From positions 1-64,000 of the forward strand of contig NC_087386.1 in the NCBI RefSeq assembly GCF_963675165.1: a DNA stretch of 64,000 nt, read 5' to 3'. The notes below the pieces were generated by a model. It had not been told where the DNA came from and made no database searches. It saw nothing but the letters and a program-made list of their open reading frames with translations. The stretch comes from Halichondria panicea (Eukaryota > Porifera > Demospongiae > Suberitida > Halichondriidae). Shown in pieces: positions 18,021 to 29,100 of this stretch. A program made the position numbers and the translations under genes. Positions within the stretch are counted from its first letter, which is position 1; each line of letters starts with the position of its first letter.

Positions 18021-18682
18021 GTGCTTCCAGTGCTCATGGCCTCCCTGCCACTGGTGGAAGATATGGAGGAAGCTACTACTGTCTATAGCTGTCTCCAACA
18101 CTTGCTCTCCAACAGGAACACTGCTGTAAGCCACCTCTCACTTATTGTGTATCTGTCAGAGTCCAGCCCCCTTTCCAATGGTGCGCTACAAGCTCTGTGA
18201 TTAATATAATTATAGCTTGTTGTAGTGTTTAGGATTCAGCCATTTGGTAGTGATCTTTGAGATCTCTATAAGCTAGTGGTGCTAGTAGATTGTCCATGCA
18301 TTACATATCTCATTGTGTACTCTCAAGGTGATGAGTCACCTCTCCACTGTCCTCAAGGTGCTGGCACATGACCTCACTCCAACCTCACAGCTCCCTAAAG
18401 GTGAGTCACTCTCTGTGGCTCTAGGGCCTAATTATGTGAGCTAAGTAATATGTAGCCATTATGGACTATTGTAGCCTATATTAATTAGTACACAGCTGAC
18501 ATTTGCAGCACCCTTCACTACATGTATGCCCAGCACACTGCCCCCCCCCCCCAGGGCTGAGAGGTGAGCTGATGTCACTAGTGTGTGCACTCAACAGAGA
18601 GTGTCCTGCTGAAGTGAATGCTGCTAGTACTGCACTATCACAGGAACAACTGACAATACTAACTAACATTATCAACTCATGA
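9368..18682 (+). CDS. IPO4: Importin-4 (karyopherin-beta family nuclear import receptor)
   Basis: Thirty-two exons: 9368-9439, 9633-9719, 9775-9854, 9903-9944, 10003-10138, 10188-10235, 11042-11136, 11185-11227, 11276-11341, 11392-11577, 11865-12044, 12283-12392, 12622-12656, 12709-12782, 12829-13038, 13185-13230, 13323-13381, 13431-13488, 13546-13625, 13673-13713, 15482-15593, 15648-15748, 15938-16015, 16069-16126, 16177-16479, 16701-16871, 16926-16973, 17037-17191, 17771-17912, 18021-18125, 18328-18400, 18555-18682. The product is 1073 aa; human IPO4 is 1081. It is a HEAT-repeat solenoid that carries histones and ribosomal proteins into the nucleus with Ran. Diagnostic segments include YSVENAYMEEKEDTC after an acidic patch, FAVGTLAE, and LPPDKLFTPL. 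Several introns hold minisatellites touching the splice sites. Intron 20 carries a fold-back element, and intron 21 is only 54 nt. Confidence 0.95.
10236..11041 (+). repeat. Minisatellite copying a 3' splice site and exon start (IPO4 intron 6)
   Basis: Seven imperfect units of about 75-120 bp precede the true exon 7. Each has a CA-rich tract ending in cacacag, then taccatgtcratggacag and the following 17 bases identical to the start of exon 7, then a C-rich linker. The real exon 7 begins with this same sequence after the eighth CA tract. Two shorter partial units (taccatgtcattaatcc) lie among them. The array therefore multiplies a functional acceptor together with 35 coding bases. Confidence 0.92.
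11578..11864 (+). repeat. Minisatellite filling IPO4 intron 10
   Basis: Eight units of a short core, actggcgtactgaa, each followed by a CA tract of varying length. They span nearly the whole intron from the donor to the acceptor before 11865. The first core (actggtgtactgaa) lies about 10 bases inside the donor, so the array probably grew from the intron's own sequence. Confidence 0.9.
12060..12238 (+). repeat. GT/GGGTGT simple repeat in IPO4 intron 11
   Basis: About 180 bases of mixed gt and gggt units with no other content, starting about 15 bases after the donor of exon 11. Confidence 0.9.
14031..14990. mobile_element. Fold-back DNA element with long inverted repeats (IPO4 intron 20)
   Basis: The two ends are inverted copies of each other over about 125 bases: left arm about 14031-14155, right arm about 14866-14990. 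Both outer ends contain ggggggtgatcagtgcc. Short conceptual peptides from the two arms are nearly identical in opposite orientation, which shows the symmetry. Inside are about seven tandem units of 38 bp built on catttgcatggtgaagttc and tacatacaaatg (about 14085-14340). A perfect-looking hairpin at about 14407-14462 joins ttggacacgcccacttatgtg to its near reverse complement. No transposase was seen. It fits a non-autonomous fold-back or large MITE-like element. A poly-C run (14997-15016) follows. Confidence 0.7.
17345..17770 (+). repeat. Minisatellite ending at the IPO4 exon 29 acceptor
   Basis: About twelve units of 33-41 bp: ccatgtacccaatg, a C run of 5-12, then ctctgcctgctttatag. The last unit changes to ctctgcctgcag, the acceptor of exon 29. 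Each unit thus carries a pyrimidine tract followed by tatag, an acceptor-like element, so the array looks like repeated copies of the intron's own 3' end. Confidence 0.9.
17959..18018 (+). repeat. (GT)n microsatellite, IPO4 intron 29
   Basis: About 30 uninterrupted gt dinucleotides running directly into the tag acceptor of exon 30. Confidence 0.95.
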
Positions 18683-20281
18683 TTCCCTACACACGTGATG
18701 TACATGCAATCATTATTCTTGTGCTCTTGTTTATATGGTGTGTGTGTTGTCTGAAGTGCCACTCTGTCTGGTGATAACAAGAGTTCATTATCCGCAGGGA
18801 AAGTTTCCCATACAATGTGTAAACTGGGTGGGTCTGTGGCCACCGCGCGCTAGTACTACATGTATTATAGTGGTTGCAGTAATGCGCATGCGCAGCTCAA
18901 ATCTCTATGCAGTGGCCAATACTCTATTCTGATTGGTTGCTAAGCCATCGCACCAGCAGTTGCCCTCGTGGATTTGTTGGTGAAGGCTATAGAAGATGGT
19001 GAGTTCTTCAGCTCTCTTGCTGATCATTTCTGCTAGTGTAGTTTGTCTTGTATTGTTGGGTAACAGTTATTGTTGCAATTGTATATTAAATCCTGTGCTT
19101 ACTGAATCTTAATTTGTTCCTCAGAATTTTGATGCAGCGATTGCATTCAGTAGAGGACTAGACTGTACACAGATCGAATGTTGCAGAAGAACAGATCATC
19201 CACGTGATGTACGTGTTCGGGCCTCACATTGGAATACCAGGTAACCATCCTTGCAAGAGAATAGACAACCATTTCAGTGTGTTTTAAAGTGACTAACGGC
19301 TTTCATATAGGTTGTTTTGTTGAGACTTGTTGACTTTGAATCTGCTGTTGATGTTTGATTAATATAATTGTTGGTTTACTGTGGCCTCTTTTGTGACTGT
19401 GATTGTGTGTAGGCCATGCAGCTATTAATAGTAACATGCTTGCCAGCACTGCGCTAGCTTGTAGATAAATAGTTAGGGCCTCGCCTTACGTGAGTATACG
19501 CATGGCTAAGAGTCTATTACTCTGCATGGTCTTAAACCCTTTGGGGGGGGGGGGGCGTAGCACTGGAGTAACCAATCAGAATGTGTGTGGAAGGTTCTTC
19601 AACAGTCGGGTTGCAGGACAGCATCTTCTTGTTTTTGGAACCGTTGTTGAACCAGCCTTCGGGGTGCAACGATGGATTACTCATGGCACTCCAGTCTACC
19701 GGAGGGAGCACTCTGCTGTTAGTACCTGCCTAATGGGAAAGCAGCACAGGGTATGTTCCTCCGGGAGCATATCCTGCCATAATAGGGAGTGTTGAGATCT
19801 CGTTATCAGTTCCAATAGTTAGTTAGCTAGGATCATTAGAAAATAGCTAGCTATAATAATTATAGTTAAACAACTGCTGCTTCTTGGCTTATGCTAATCT
19901 GTTATGACGGCTTTTTTAGGATCTTAACTCTGTGCCTACTGCACATGGAATTGGTAAGTTTAGGCTTTAACTAAACTCTAGGTGTGCCAAGGGAACTTTA
20001 GCCTTTGACTGGATTAGTGAAAAGTAGTCTTGAGCACTTGTGCAAGCCTTGCATGCCAGGCTTGTTGCAACTGGAGTCGACAAGGGCTTCAAAAGCAAGG
20101 AGGTGTTGTCTCTGTGAGTCTACTGTTGTTGAACCATCCCACACATTCTGGTTGATTACTTCTGTGCTCAGTTAATGGTACTCACAGTCACAGGGTCCCT
20201 TTAGTTTATTATGCCCTTATTGTATTAGTCCCTTGGGCAAGGAAACTACTGGTGGTGGTGTTCCCTTAGTTACTGCATGGG

Positions 20282-20682
20282 TTTGTACAATACTGTGACT
20301 ACTGATTGAGGATAGTTCAACAGAGGATTGAGCTGAGGAACAGCAGGTTGCAGGAAAGTGTCTTCTATCTAATCTGAACTCAGCCAGTGGGTTGACGTCA
20401 GTGTCGTGGACCTGTAGTGTACTGAACGGACGAGCATCTGTTGTGAGTATCAGCTTTGGTGAAAACAGCACGGCGGCCGCCCTCCTTGGAGGGGGTGTGA
20501 GGACTCCGGTCAGTCAAGAGGGGTTGAAGCGATTGCTTGGTACACGGTTAGCACACTAACTGTTGTACCCGTCAATCCACTGGCTGGTTTGGACAGGCAG
20601 ACGGTACTTCCCTGCAACCTACTGCTCTCAGCTCAATCCTCTGTTGAACTATCCTTAACCAGTAGTCACAGTATTGTACAAG
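20282..20682. mobile_element. Fold-back inverted repeat
   Basis: The left arm (about 20282-20396) and right arm (about 20569-20682) are imperfect reverse complements of about 115 bases, sharing ggatagttcaacagaggatt. They are separated by about 170 bases. There is no coding capacity. It resembles a MITE or fold-back remnant. The arms flank a GC-richer core containing a gcggccgc site. Confidence 0.65.
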
Positions 20683-21136
20683 CCCTTGCATGGTAGGGTT
20701 GGAGGTGGCCCCTTGCTAATTGCTGTTAAGGAATTGGTAAATTTATGTGGTGTTGTCTGAAAATATGTAAGTGGTTGTGGAAATGTCTTCTCTGCACGCT
20801 TGGTTTGGTGGTGTGCCGTGTTTGTTATTTGTCTGGTATTGTGATTGGATTGAGTTATTGTGGTTGGTCTGGTTGTTGTCTCATCATCGTCCCTTGGGCA
20901 GGATTGTTCATGCTGTGGTGTTTGTTGACACTGCTGAATATTCGTTACTAGGTTTAAGTTTCCACACCCACACAATCTGTGCATGGCTGTTGTTAACAAT
21001 ATTTGCCAACTCTTTGTCATGTTTTCCACAGCAAAACTTGTGTACTGACTAATATTAATATCCACTGACGTAGCACATTTTATATTCTTTTCTCTCCATA
21101 GCTACTGTGCCTCGAGAAAACAACAATCTAGCCATC

Positions 21137-21415
21137 TATAAGTAACGTTTGTGTGTGTGTCCCTCCCTATGCAGGTGAGCATCTATAAGTAACATTTGTG
21201 TGTGTCCCTCCCTATATGCAGGTGAGCATCTATAAGTAACGTTTGTGTGTGTGTCCCTCCCTATGCAGGTGAGCATCTATAAGTAACGTTTGTGTGTGTG
21301 TCCCTCCCTATATGCAGGTGAGCATCTATAAGTAACGTTTGTGTGTGTGTCCCTCCCTATATGCAGGTGAGCATCTATAAGTAATGTTTGTGTGTGTGTC
21401 CCTCCCTATGCAGGT
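21137..21415 (+). repeat. Tandem array A of CAG/GTGAG-containing units
   Basis: Six units of 47-54 bp of the form atgcaggtgagcatctataa, then gtaacgtttg, a gt run and ccctccctat. Every unit has a pyrimidine tract, then cag joined directly to gtgagc. This is the composite shape of an acceptor fused to a donor, as in recursive splice sites. Confidence 0.9.
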
Positions 21416-21532
21416 GAGCTTAACCTTTGTGAATATCATGATGGCTTGCAGGAGCTACTGGTCTCACTACACAGGGAGGGTACTGGTTCCCTCCTCCGCA
21501 ACTATCTGATAATGTGTATTGCATATAGCAAT

Positions 21533-21652
21533 AGGTAAGGACAGTGTGGTCCCCTCGACAGGTAAGGACAGTGTGTGACCCCATGGCAGGTAAGGACAGT
21601 GTGTGACCCCATGGCAGGTAAGGACAGTGTGTGGTCCCCTCGGCAGGTAAGA
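21533..21652 (+). repeat. Tandem array B of CAG/GTAAG-containing units
   Basis: Four units of 28-31 bp reading caggtaaggacagtgtg, then a short gtcccctcg or accccatgg linker. Again each unit begins with an ag-gtaag junction. It differs from array A in sequence but has the same composite splice-site shape. Confidence 0.85.
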
Positions 21653-22152
21653 GCTTATTTAACTTTTATGGTACATATTTCATGACAGCTTGCAGGAGCT
21701 ATGGCTTGGGGGGAGATGTTTTGCTCCGCTACTATCAGTACGTTGTTGTCACACATCACTCCCTCCCCCACATGTGTTGTATCTGGAAGTCAAGACTTGA
21801 AGAAATAAACATTTGTCATTTTAATTGATGGTGGAGTTTTTATAACACCTGGTTTTGTGATTATTTTTATTTTGTGATTAATGTATTACAGGGTCATCAA
21901 AAATAATTGCTAATTTTCTGTACCATTATCATGCAAAGGTTTTTAAGTGAAATGATCGTTATAACTTTAAGTGAAGTCATGAAGGGGCTGAATGGCATGA
22001 CCTTTACCTGTTTCCAGATAATTATTCGTATAAATAGGGTGACAGTGCTGTATACATGGACGATCTTTACCTATTGCTAATATCTGCTACAGTGAATACG
22101 ATCGCGAATAGCTAGCTACGCTGCTCTCCCCAGTGAACATGCTAATAGAAGA

Positions 22153-22948
22153 ATGGCTGTGCTGTGTGTAGCTATCATCTCTAAACAGGTGCGCACACTC
22201 CACACACACCACACACACACCACACACCACACACACTCTAGAATGTTCCCCTCTACTTGCGTACAGTAACACCAGCTAATGAGACTGATCTCCATTTCCA
22301 GTATCTCGTACACGCTTCCATTGATGTTGTGGAAGAGAAAAGTAAGTGATACACCCCCACACACACACTCACTGTCCCCACCCACTCACTGCCCCTATAT
22401 ACCCACCCACACACACTCACTGCCCCACCCACACACACACTCACTGCCCCAACCTAACCACACACCCACACACACAGTTTCTGCTCTCACGTCATCCAAG
22501 AGCTCCAACGACCCTCGGGAACATTACCTCGGCCTTCTCTACCCATCAGAGCAATATAAAATGTACCCTTTCTTGGTGAGGTGCCATAATTGACCCCCTC
22601 CTCCCACATGCAGCTATGGTTATGCCACCAACACACGTGTCAAGCTCATCATAGTCACTGAGAACACTACAAGTCAGTCCAGAGACATACAGATCAAAGC
22701 AGTGAGTTATTACACACGTCAAAACTTGACCCTAGCTCTCCTCTGTAGCTGTTCAAGAGTCTCCACGTGGCCTACACTGACATGCTCTCTAACCCCTTCT
22801 ACACACCAGGCACTAAGATCAACTCAAAGTAAGCTCCATCATTCTGTATTATGGTACCACATTAACTGCCCTCCCTCCCTCTCCCTCATTCTCCAGGGTA
22901 TTTGACAGAGTTGTCAGTGGACTGTTTCAAACTAGCAAAACTCCCTAG
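22153..22948 (+). CDS. TRAPPC2L: TRAPP complex subunit 2-like
   Basis: Six exons: 22153-22188, 22242-22341, 22478-22562, 22614-22701, 22749-22828, 22897-22948. The product is 146 aa (human 140). It is a sedlin/longin-fold subunit of the TRAPP vesicle-tethering complex at the ER-Golgi. Family segments are clear: MAVLCVAIISKQN at the start, VPLYLRTVTPANETDL, QYLVHASIDVVEEK, YLGLLYPSEQYK, YGYATNTRVKLI and SNPFYTPGTKI. The exon 3 donor lies inside the atg of an apparent longer frame; using it restores the expected KIYGYATN join. A tail of about 10 residues extends past the human end. A polyadenylation-like aataaa is at about 23009. Confidence 0.95.
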
Positions 22949-23090
22949 CAAGTATTATTAATTGTTTGTGTACATTTAATATTAATGTTGTCATTATTGT
23001 GTTTTTAATAATAAAAATAATGTTATTGCTTATTGCAGTGTACAAATGGTGTACAGGATAGGAATGATATGGCTAGTAGCATCATTAGAG

Positions 23091-24122
23091 TTAGTGTTTC
23101 TTTCTCTCTAGTACAGTGATCTTATCCCCGAGGTGAACGGTGCCCCCTGATTGGAGGGGTACCATGAACTGGCCGAACATTGCGTGGGCGGGACCCCCAG
23201 GAGCTCTGTAACTCCTCAACACTTCTAGTGGTCCCACTTTATCCACACTGCCACTCAATTGGTCGATACCCGTCATCTTGCAGCGCTATATGTGTGTGTG
23301 TGTGTGTAAACACGGTCACCACAATATCACTTCTAATGCACTTATATTATACAACAAAGTGACCAACTAATGAAGCCACACTAATAAGAGACATGTAAAG
23401 CCCTAAGGCAGTGCACACACACACACCCTCACCTCAGCATTGGCGTATGCTAGGAATGGCACCTCCCCCACTCTCACTAGCAACCACTTGTCCTCTTCAA
23501 ACGCTCCATTAACTCCCTCTATCTCTATATTTATCCTGAACCTGTTGAGAGGTACCTCCGTGTCGTATAGTGACCTCATGCGTGTGTTGAGGTCCTCTAG
23601 TGATTCCTGGGACACTATGGAGACTGGAGCAGCATCAGCCAGACTCACACTCATGGGAGGAAGCCGATGCTTTAGACTAGAGGGGAGATTATCCACTCGT
23701 CTATCATAGCCACCGTCACACTTGCCACAACCAACCAATCGGTATAAGCCACTCAGTCCAATCAGATTGCTGAACCATGTTGCAGCCTCGTCCCCTTGAT
23801 CCACCAACTGTACATTAGTGCCCCAGACAGTGCACGGTACACGAGGTCCAACCATCACTGGTGTTAGTCTGAGCTCAGAGCTAGCAGAGGGTGCACTGAC
23901 TGTCAACACTCTCCCATCGTCTCCCTCTGATACATAGCAGGCAGTTACTGTGGCTAGGATGGGGAACTTGCGTTGTGAGACAAAGCGACCACTAGAGTCC
24001 ACCACCATTAGCCGTCTATCATCCGCTACACCATATTGGTCCAGGCTGATACGATCCACTGATAAAGATCTACAAGACTTGATGGGATGGATGTTGAGCC
24101 CTGTCACAGTAGCAGTCGTCAT
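23091..24122 (-). CDS. MTARC: mARC-type MOSC-domain molybdoenzyme
   Basis: Two exons on the minus strand: 24122-23433 and 23285-23091, giving 294 aa. The family reduces N-hydroxylated compounds using a molybdenum cofactor, with cytochrome b5 and its reductase, at the mitochondrial outer membrane. The N-terminal beta-barrel starts with VTGLNIHPIKSCRSL. The MOSC domain has LADAAPVSIVSQESLEDLN and LNRFRINIEIEG. Exon 2 starts with RCKMTG, whose Cys232 aligns with the molybdenum-binding Cys273 of human MTARC1. It is followed by GPLEVLRSYR and FGQFMVPL. Human mARC proteins are about 337 aa with an N-terminal membrane anchor. Here the chain begins directly at the barrel, so either an upstream exon with the anchor was missed or the protein is soluble. 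Confidence 0.92.
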
Positions 24123-24607
24123 GGCCGGCTGTCCTAATGCACGTGCATGAAAGTATTACAATGATGATTTTGTGGGTACAGTGATTACAAGTGAAAGCAT
24201 TGTTCCATTGTACACACGCACACACACGCTAATTAGTACAAGCTGAAGGTACTAGGTTAGTTAATGATTACTCATTATTTGTTACCAGATAGAGTTACTT
24301 AGCACTACATTGGCAGTACAGGATTGTGTGTGTTCATATCAAGTGAATATTGCTACCCAGAGCTAGCTAGCTACAGTGTTGACTCACAAGGACCTAGTCT
24401 CACAGCTCACCGTCTCTCTGGGTCCACTATATACAGTACTTGTCTTGAGTGCAGCCGGCCTGTGTCTGTGACTGTACTGTACTAGAGCTCGAGTGTGTTT
24501 ACAGTTTACACGGCCAGGGTACAAGGTGGTGTTAGCTACGCCCATCTCCGCTAATTAGTATGCAATATCAGCCTTTGAGCTACAGCTTTAGGGAAGAAAG
24601 TGTCAGA
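24123..24607. promoter_or_regulatory. Divergent intergenic region, mARC and Rab
   Basis: This 485-bp gap lies between two start codons on opposite strands and must hold both promoters. I see no clear TATA box and no gene. Confidence 0.45.
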
Positions 24608-25765
24608 ATGGCCCTTCACGAAGTCAAGCTTTGTCTCCTCGGGGTGAGTGCCTGTGTGTGTGTGTGCTCAGTACTAAGCACTATCTAGTACCCCATTAGA
24701 TCATCCATTCATTGTGTAGGAAAGTGGTGTTGGCAAGACCTGCATTGTTAACAGATTTGTATCAGATCTATTCTCTGAACATGAAAGTTTAACTGTAGGG
24801 TAAGTTCATACATGCTATCACATAGTCTAGCATTATATAGTTACTAGCTAGCCTCCTATAAAGAAACTAGTCATGGTTGGATTGAGCTGTGACATTGTGT
24901 TCCACCCCCCCCACACACACACGTACACCAGAGCTGCCTTCACTACCAAGACAGTGCGTGTGGATGACAACTCTATCCTCTTCCAGATATGGGACACTGC
25001 AGGACAAGAGAAGGTGACTCATAACCTGGGCCACTAGTTTAGATGCTGGTGGCTTTAGCCTCTCAGGATGGTTTGTTTATGGGGAGTAAGTATGTTTTGT
25101 CATAACACTCTTTGTTTTAGTAGAGTCTGTCAACAAGTGACCTCCCACAGCTAATAACACCTCCCCCCCCCCCCACACACACACACACACGCTACTCACC
25201 CCCCCCCCACACACACACACACACCCCACACCCACCCACCCCCCACACACACACACACACCCACACACACACAGTATCGAGGGCTTGCTCCGATGTACTA
25301 CAGAGGATCATCAGCAGCTATTGTAGTGTATGACATCACTAGTGAGGTAAGAGCCCCTCCTGCACGAGATGGTGGTGGCCAGTGTGCCCCCCCCACACAC
25401 ACACACTATACACTGTACGCCCACACACACACACACAGAGGAGCTTCAATGAGATGCAGACATGGATTACTGAGCTGAGGCAGTTGGGACCTCAGAACCT
25501 GGTCCTGGCTATAGCAGGGAACAAGTTGGATCTAGAGTCATCACGACAAGTAAGCCAATGCTGTGAGAGTGGGCGTGTGTGTGATATATGTGTGTGTAGG
25601 TGTCCACAGCAACTGGAGAGACGTTTGCTAAGAATGCAAATGCTATTTTTATGGAGACGAGTGCTAAAGATGGTCATAACGTACAAGAACTGTTCAAGGA
25701 AATTGGTAAATTGGACTTTAATAGTATACTCTGCATACCTTACTCCCCACACACCCACCCACTCA

Positions 25766-25800
<35 letters not shown>

Positions 25801-25951
25801 CACCGCCCACCACACACACTCACTGCCCACCACACACACACACTGTGTAGCTGAGAGTCTGCCGCTGGATAAGATTGCACTGGAGAACAAATCTAGCACT
25901 TTAAAACTCTCTCGATCTTCTCAAAAGAAAGAGAACAATTGCACTTGCTAA
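24608..25951 (+). CDS. Rab22/Rab31-like small GTPase
   Basis: Seven exons: 24608-24643, 24720-24799, 24932-25013, 25275-25346, 25439-25549, 25600-25705, 25851-25951. The product is 195 aa, typical of Rabs. It starts MALHEVKLCLLG, very like Rab22a. The P-loop is GESGVGKT (residues 12-19), switch II WDTAGQEKYRGLAPMYYRG, and the guanine motifs are GNKLDL and ETSAK. The C-terminus ends Cys-Thr-Cys, a CXC double geranylgeranylation signal. Rab22/31 proteins act in early endosome and TGN traffic. Rab5-subfamily membership is clear, while the exact paralogue is inference. The stop codon taa overlaps an aataaa (25950-25955). The gene lies in the same window as a RabGGTase subunit, but 33 kb away with no structural link. 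Confidence 0.93.
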
Positions 25952-26153
25952 TAAAATAGAGTTTTTTTTACTTCTGTTTATGTTATCCGTTATACAATCT
26001 CTTCACAGTAGAAGTTGTTGTGCATATTTTGTGGTTGGAATAACAATAACATGATACACATCTCTGTGAATGAAGACCCTTTCCAGAGGAACTGCTACTA
26101 ATAGTTATACTCTATAGCTGGCTACTATATCTGCGCGCGCTGAGGTGTACGGG

Positions 26154-29100
26154 ATGGCCACTGTGTGCAAGAAATGGGCGAGTGTGTTTGGAACCTTGCA
26201 GCCAGTGATAATAGGAATGATCCATGTGCAAGCTCTACCAGGTAAGCCATACTGGTACCTACTGCGCATGCGCTAAGCCCCCCCCCCCCCCCCCCCGTGT
26301 AGGGACCCCCCACAACTGTCTGCCCATGATGGAGATAGTGAGGAGAGCAGTAGAGGAAGCGAGGATATATCGAGACACTGGATTGGATGCTTTACTTGTA
26401 GAGAATATGCACGACACTCCGTACCTAAGGGGTGTGGGGTCAGAGGTCACTGCCGCCATGACGAGGGTGGCATGTGAAGTGAGAGCGGCCGTACCTCAAC
26501 TACCACTAGGAGTGCAAATACTGGCAGGTAACCCTAGCGATAAGAGCATCCGGTCATAACTTTGGTCCATTTTTAGAAGTTGGCATTTGTATGGTCTTAC
26601 GAGACCTTGTGTTTAGAGAGAGGCCTTTCTATTTTTTGACAAAAGGACAAAAGACCATGAGCTTAGAAAATAAGGCCGTTCCAAATTTGGGATTTCAGCA
26701 TACCATCTGAACGGGAGCTATCACCTCTATGTATGTATACCCCCCCCCCCACACATGAACCATTATGTCACAATGGTCCCCCCCCCCCCCATACACTATA
26801 CAATACACAGGTTGCAACAAGGAGGCCTTGTCAGTGGCCCTAGCCAGTGGTGGGAGCTTCATTCGTGCAGAATGCTTTGTCTACTCCCACGTGGCTGATG
26901 AAGGTTGGATGGACGCTTGTGCAGGGGAACTGCTCAGATATCGCAGAACTATAGGAGCTGAGGAGATCATGGTGCTAGCTGATATCAAGAAGAAACACTG
27001 GTAAGCTAGTGTAGTGAGTGGCTAGCTACTAGAGGGGCCATTATATTGAGTCCTTCAATATCAGTAGCCTGTGCAGTAGTTGTATTCTGTAGAGATGTGG
27101 AAATAGTGAGAAGTGCACAGAACATTCCATAGGTAGCTGTCAAAGTCATTTGGAAATTATACACAAAATCAATCGCTAAATAATAACATCATTTGACAGG
27201 TCAATATTATTATTATTATCAATGCCCAATAGTTAGCTCTTGGGGAACTAGTTGGTACATGATATTCACTGGGATTGGTTGTTATAATAGGTGTGGGAGC
27301 ATTTGATCACCCTCCTCCTGTGTATTGCATTATTTTACAGTGGGAAAACTTTGCTAGTATTCCATTTAAAGTTCTTGCAATCTTTATTTGGAGCATAAGA
27401 ATGATGTCCCCCGTACCTCTGTACCTCCATGCAACCCCTCTACGCCATTGTTTGCCAATTCAATAATTAATTATTCACGGCTAGTTTATATTAGTGATGA
27501 TGTGATGAGGTGATGGGTGTGTCTCCATTCTTTAGACAACATGGCGAGCAAAGAACCTGTTAGCAGTGAAGTAGCTGATACTACGTGTCACATCTGTTTA
27601 GAGCAGTATAAGCACCCAAAGCTGTTGCCATGTGGACACACGTTCTGTCTCCACTGTCTGGTTAAGATGGAGGAAGCCAACACAAATCCTGGAGCTAATA
27701 TCTGCTGTCCAGAGTGTCGAACTAATCACACTATTACGAATGGCCCTTCATCTTTGCTGACTGACTACACTATGCTATGGGAGGTACAGACGTTGGCCTG
27801 GCGTGCTGGGTTGGATGAGAGGCGCTCTGTGTGTGGGGGGTGTCCTGATGGTCGTGATTGCCTCTGTTTCTGTATTGACTGCGATGATTTTCTCTGCTCC
27901 TTCTGTGTACAAGCTCACAAGCGAATGAAAACTTTAGCCAAACACAAGTTGATTGATGTCAAAGACCTAGCTACCATCAAGCCTAAGCCAGAGCCTATAT
28001 TGTGCTCATCTCACTCGTCCCTACTAGTGAGCATGTACTGCTCTACTTGTAGTCTGCTCATCTGTACTGACTGTATTACTCGTCACTCCAGGCACACACT
28101 CCACACCCTCACTGCACACACACTGACATCCTTTGAACACAAACTGGATGATCTTATCCAAAATATTGACAAAGCTGTATCCAAAAGAGCTCAAAGGATT
28201 GAGGAAATCAACACCGCTCAAGAAACAATGGAAGAAAATCCAGTTAAATTGAAACAAGCTATCAATGAAATGGCAGACAAGTGCTTGTTAGCTATAGAGC
28301 AGCTGAGAGTCAACGCACACGCACAAGTCAACCAACAACTAATCAGCTTGAAGAAAAGTACTGAACAAAAACAGACCATTACTGATGAACTAACTACGCT
28401 CAAGTCTTGTATGCAGTTCGCACAGAAAACCCTTTCATGTAGCGAACCTGCTGCCAGAATAGCAATGGTTGCTAAGGCCACTAGTGTGTTGTCAGGGGTT
28501 AAAGTGACCTGTACTGAAGTGCCAGCAACCGTACCGCTGTTTATGAGTGTCAACAATCTCGAATCCGTGCTCAAGTCTAAAGAGCTGGTATCTGAATTCA
28601 ACTCATCCAGAATAGAGGTGACTGGTTGGACTAACTCTATCCTCAGAAAGCAGAAGGTAGTACAAGTAGCTATTCCAGTGGTGCCTCCTCCAAAGCCAGA
28701 GTTCAGAGTGGAGTATAGTAGCCATCGTCGAGAGCTTTCAGTGAAGGTCACAGTCGTGGACAATAACACCTGGAGGTTAGAGTTCACTCCGTGCTACATT
28801 GGATGCCATTATTTGAAGGTAAAGCTGTTTGATGAATGGTTGTGTGTTCCAACGTCACAGTCTAGGCTTTCTAAGCACATTAATATTGAAGGCAGTTTGA
28901 CAGAGGGTGACATTGTGCGACCTCTGACTGAAGATAACACTGGTGATCACAAAGTTGGAAGAATTGATAAACTAGCTATTGTTCCCAGTAACTCAAGGAG
29001 AACTCACTCTTACACGATGGATATTATATGGAATTATAATACAGACAATTCAGTTCTAGAAGAAAAGCATACATTTTCTTATTTAGTGCGTGTTGGTAGT

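Larger units (their letters stand above)
18683..22152 (+). other. Gene-poor interval with a possible unrecognised transcription unit
   Basis: No known family was recognised between IPO4 and TRAPPC2L. Splice-like signals suggest a transcription unit. A possible first exon ends with atg before gtgagttc near 18994. A segment of about 118 bases follows a strong acceptor at about 19124 and ends at gtaacc near 19241. A further segment at 21102-21143 ends at a gtaacg donor. A 118-base segment lies between two tandem arrays (about 21413-21532). A partly similar segment lies at about 21648-21738; both contain gcttgcaggagcta. No continuous reading frame could be joined with confidence, so this may be noncoding RNA or a diverged short gene. 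A 100-aa open frame at 19490-19795 has no recognisable domain. Confidence 0.3.

Noticed and set aside
19490-19795. 101-aa open frame as a gene
   Set aside because: No domain, a G run inside, and no supporting splice or codon pattern. Reported only as part of the unresolved interval.
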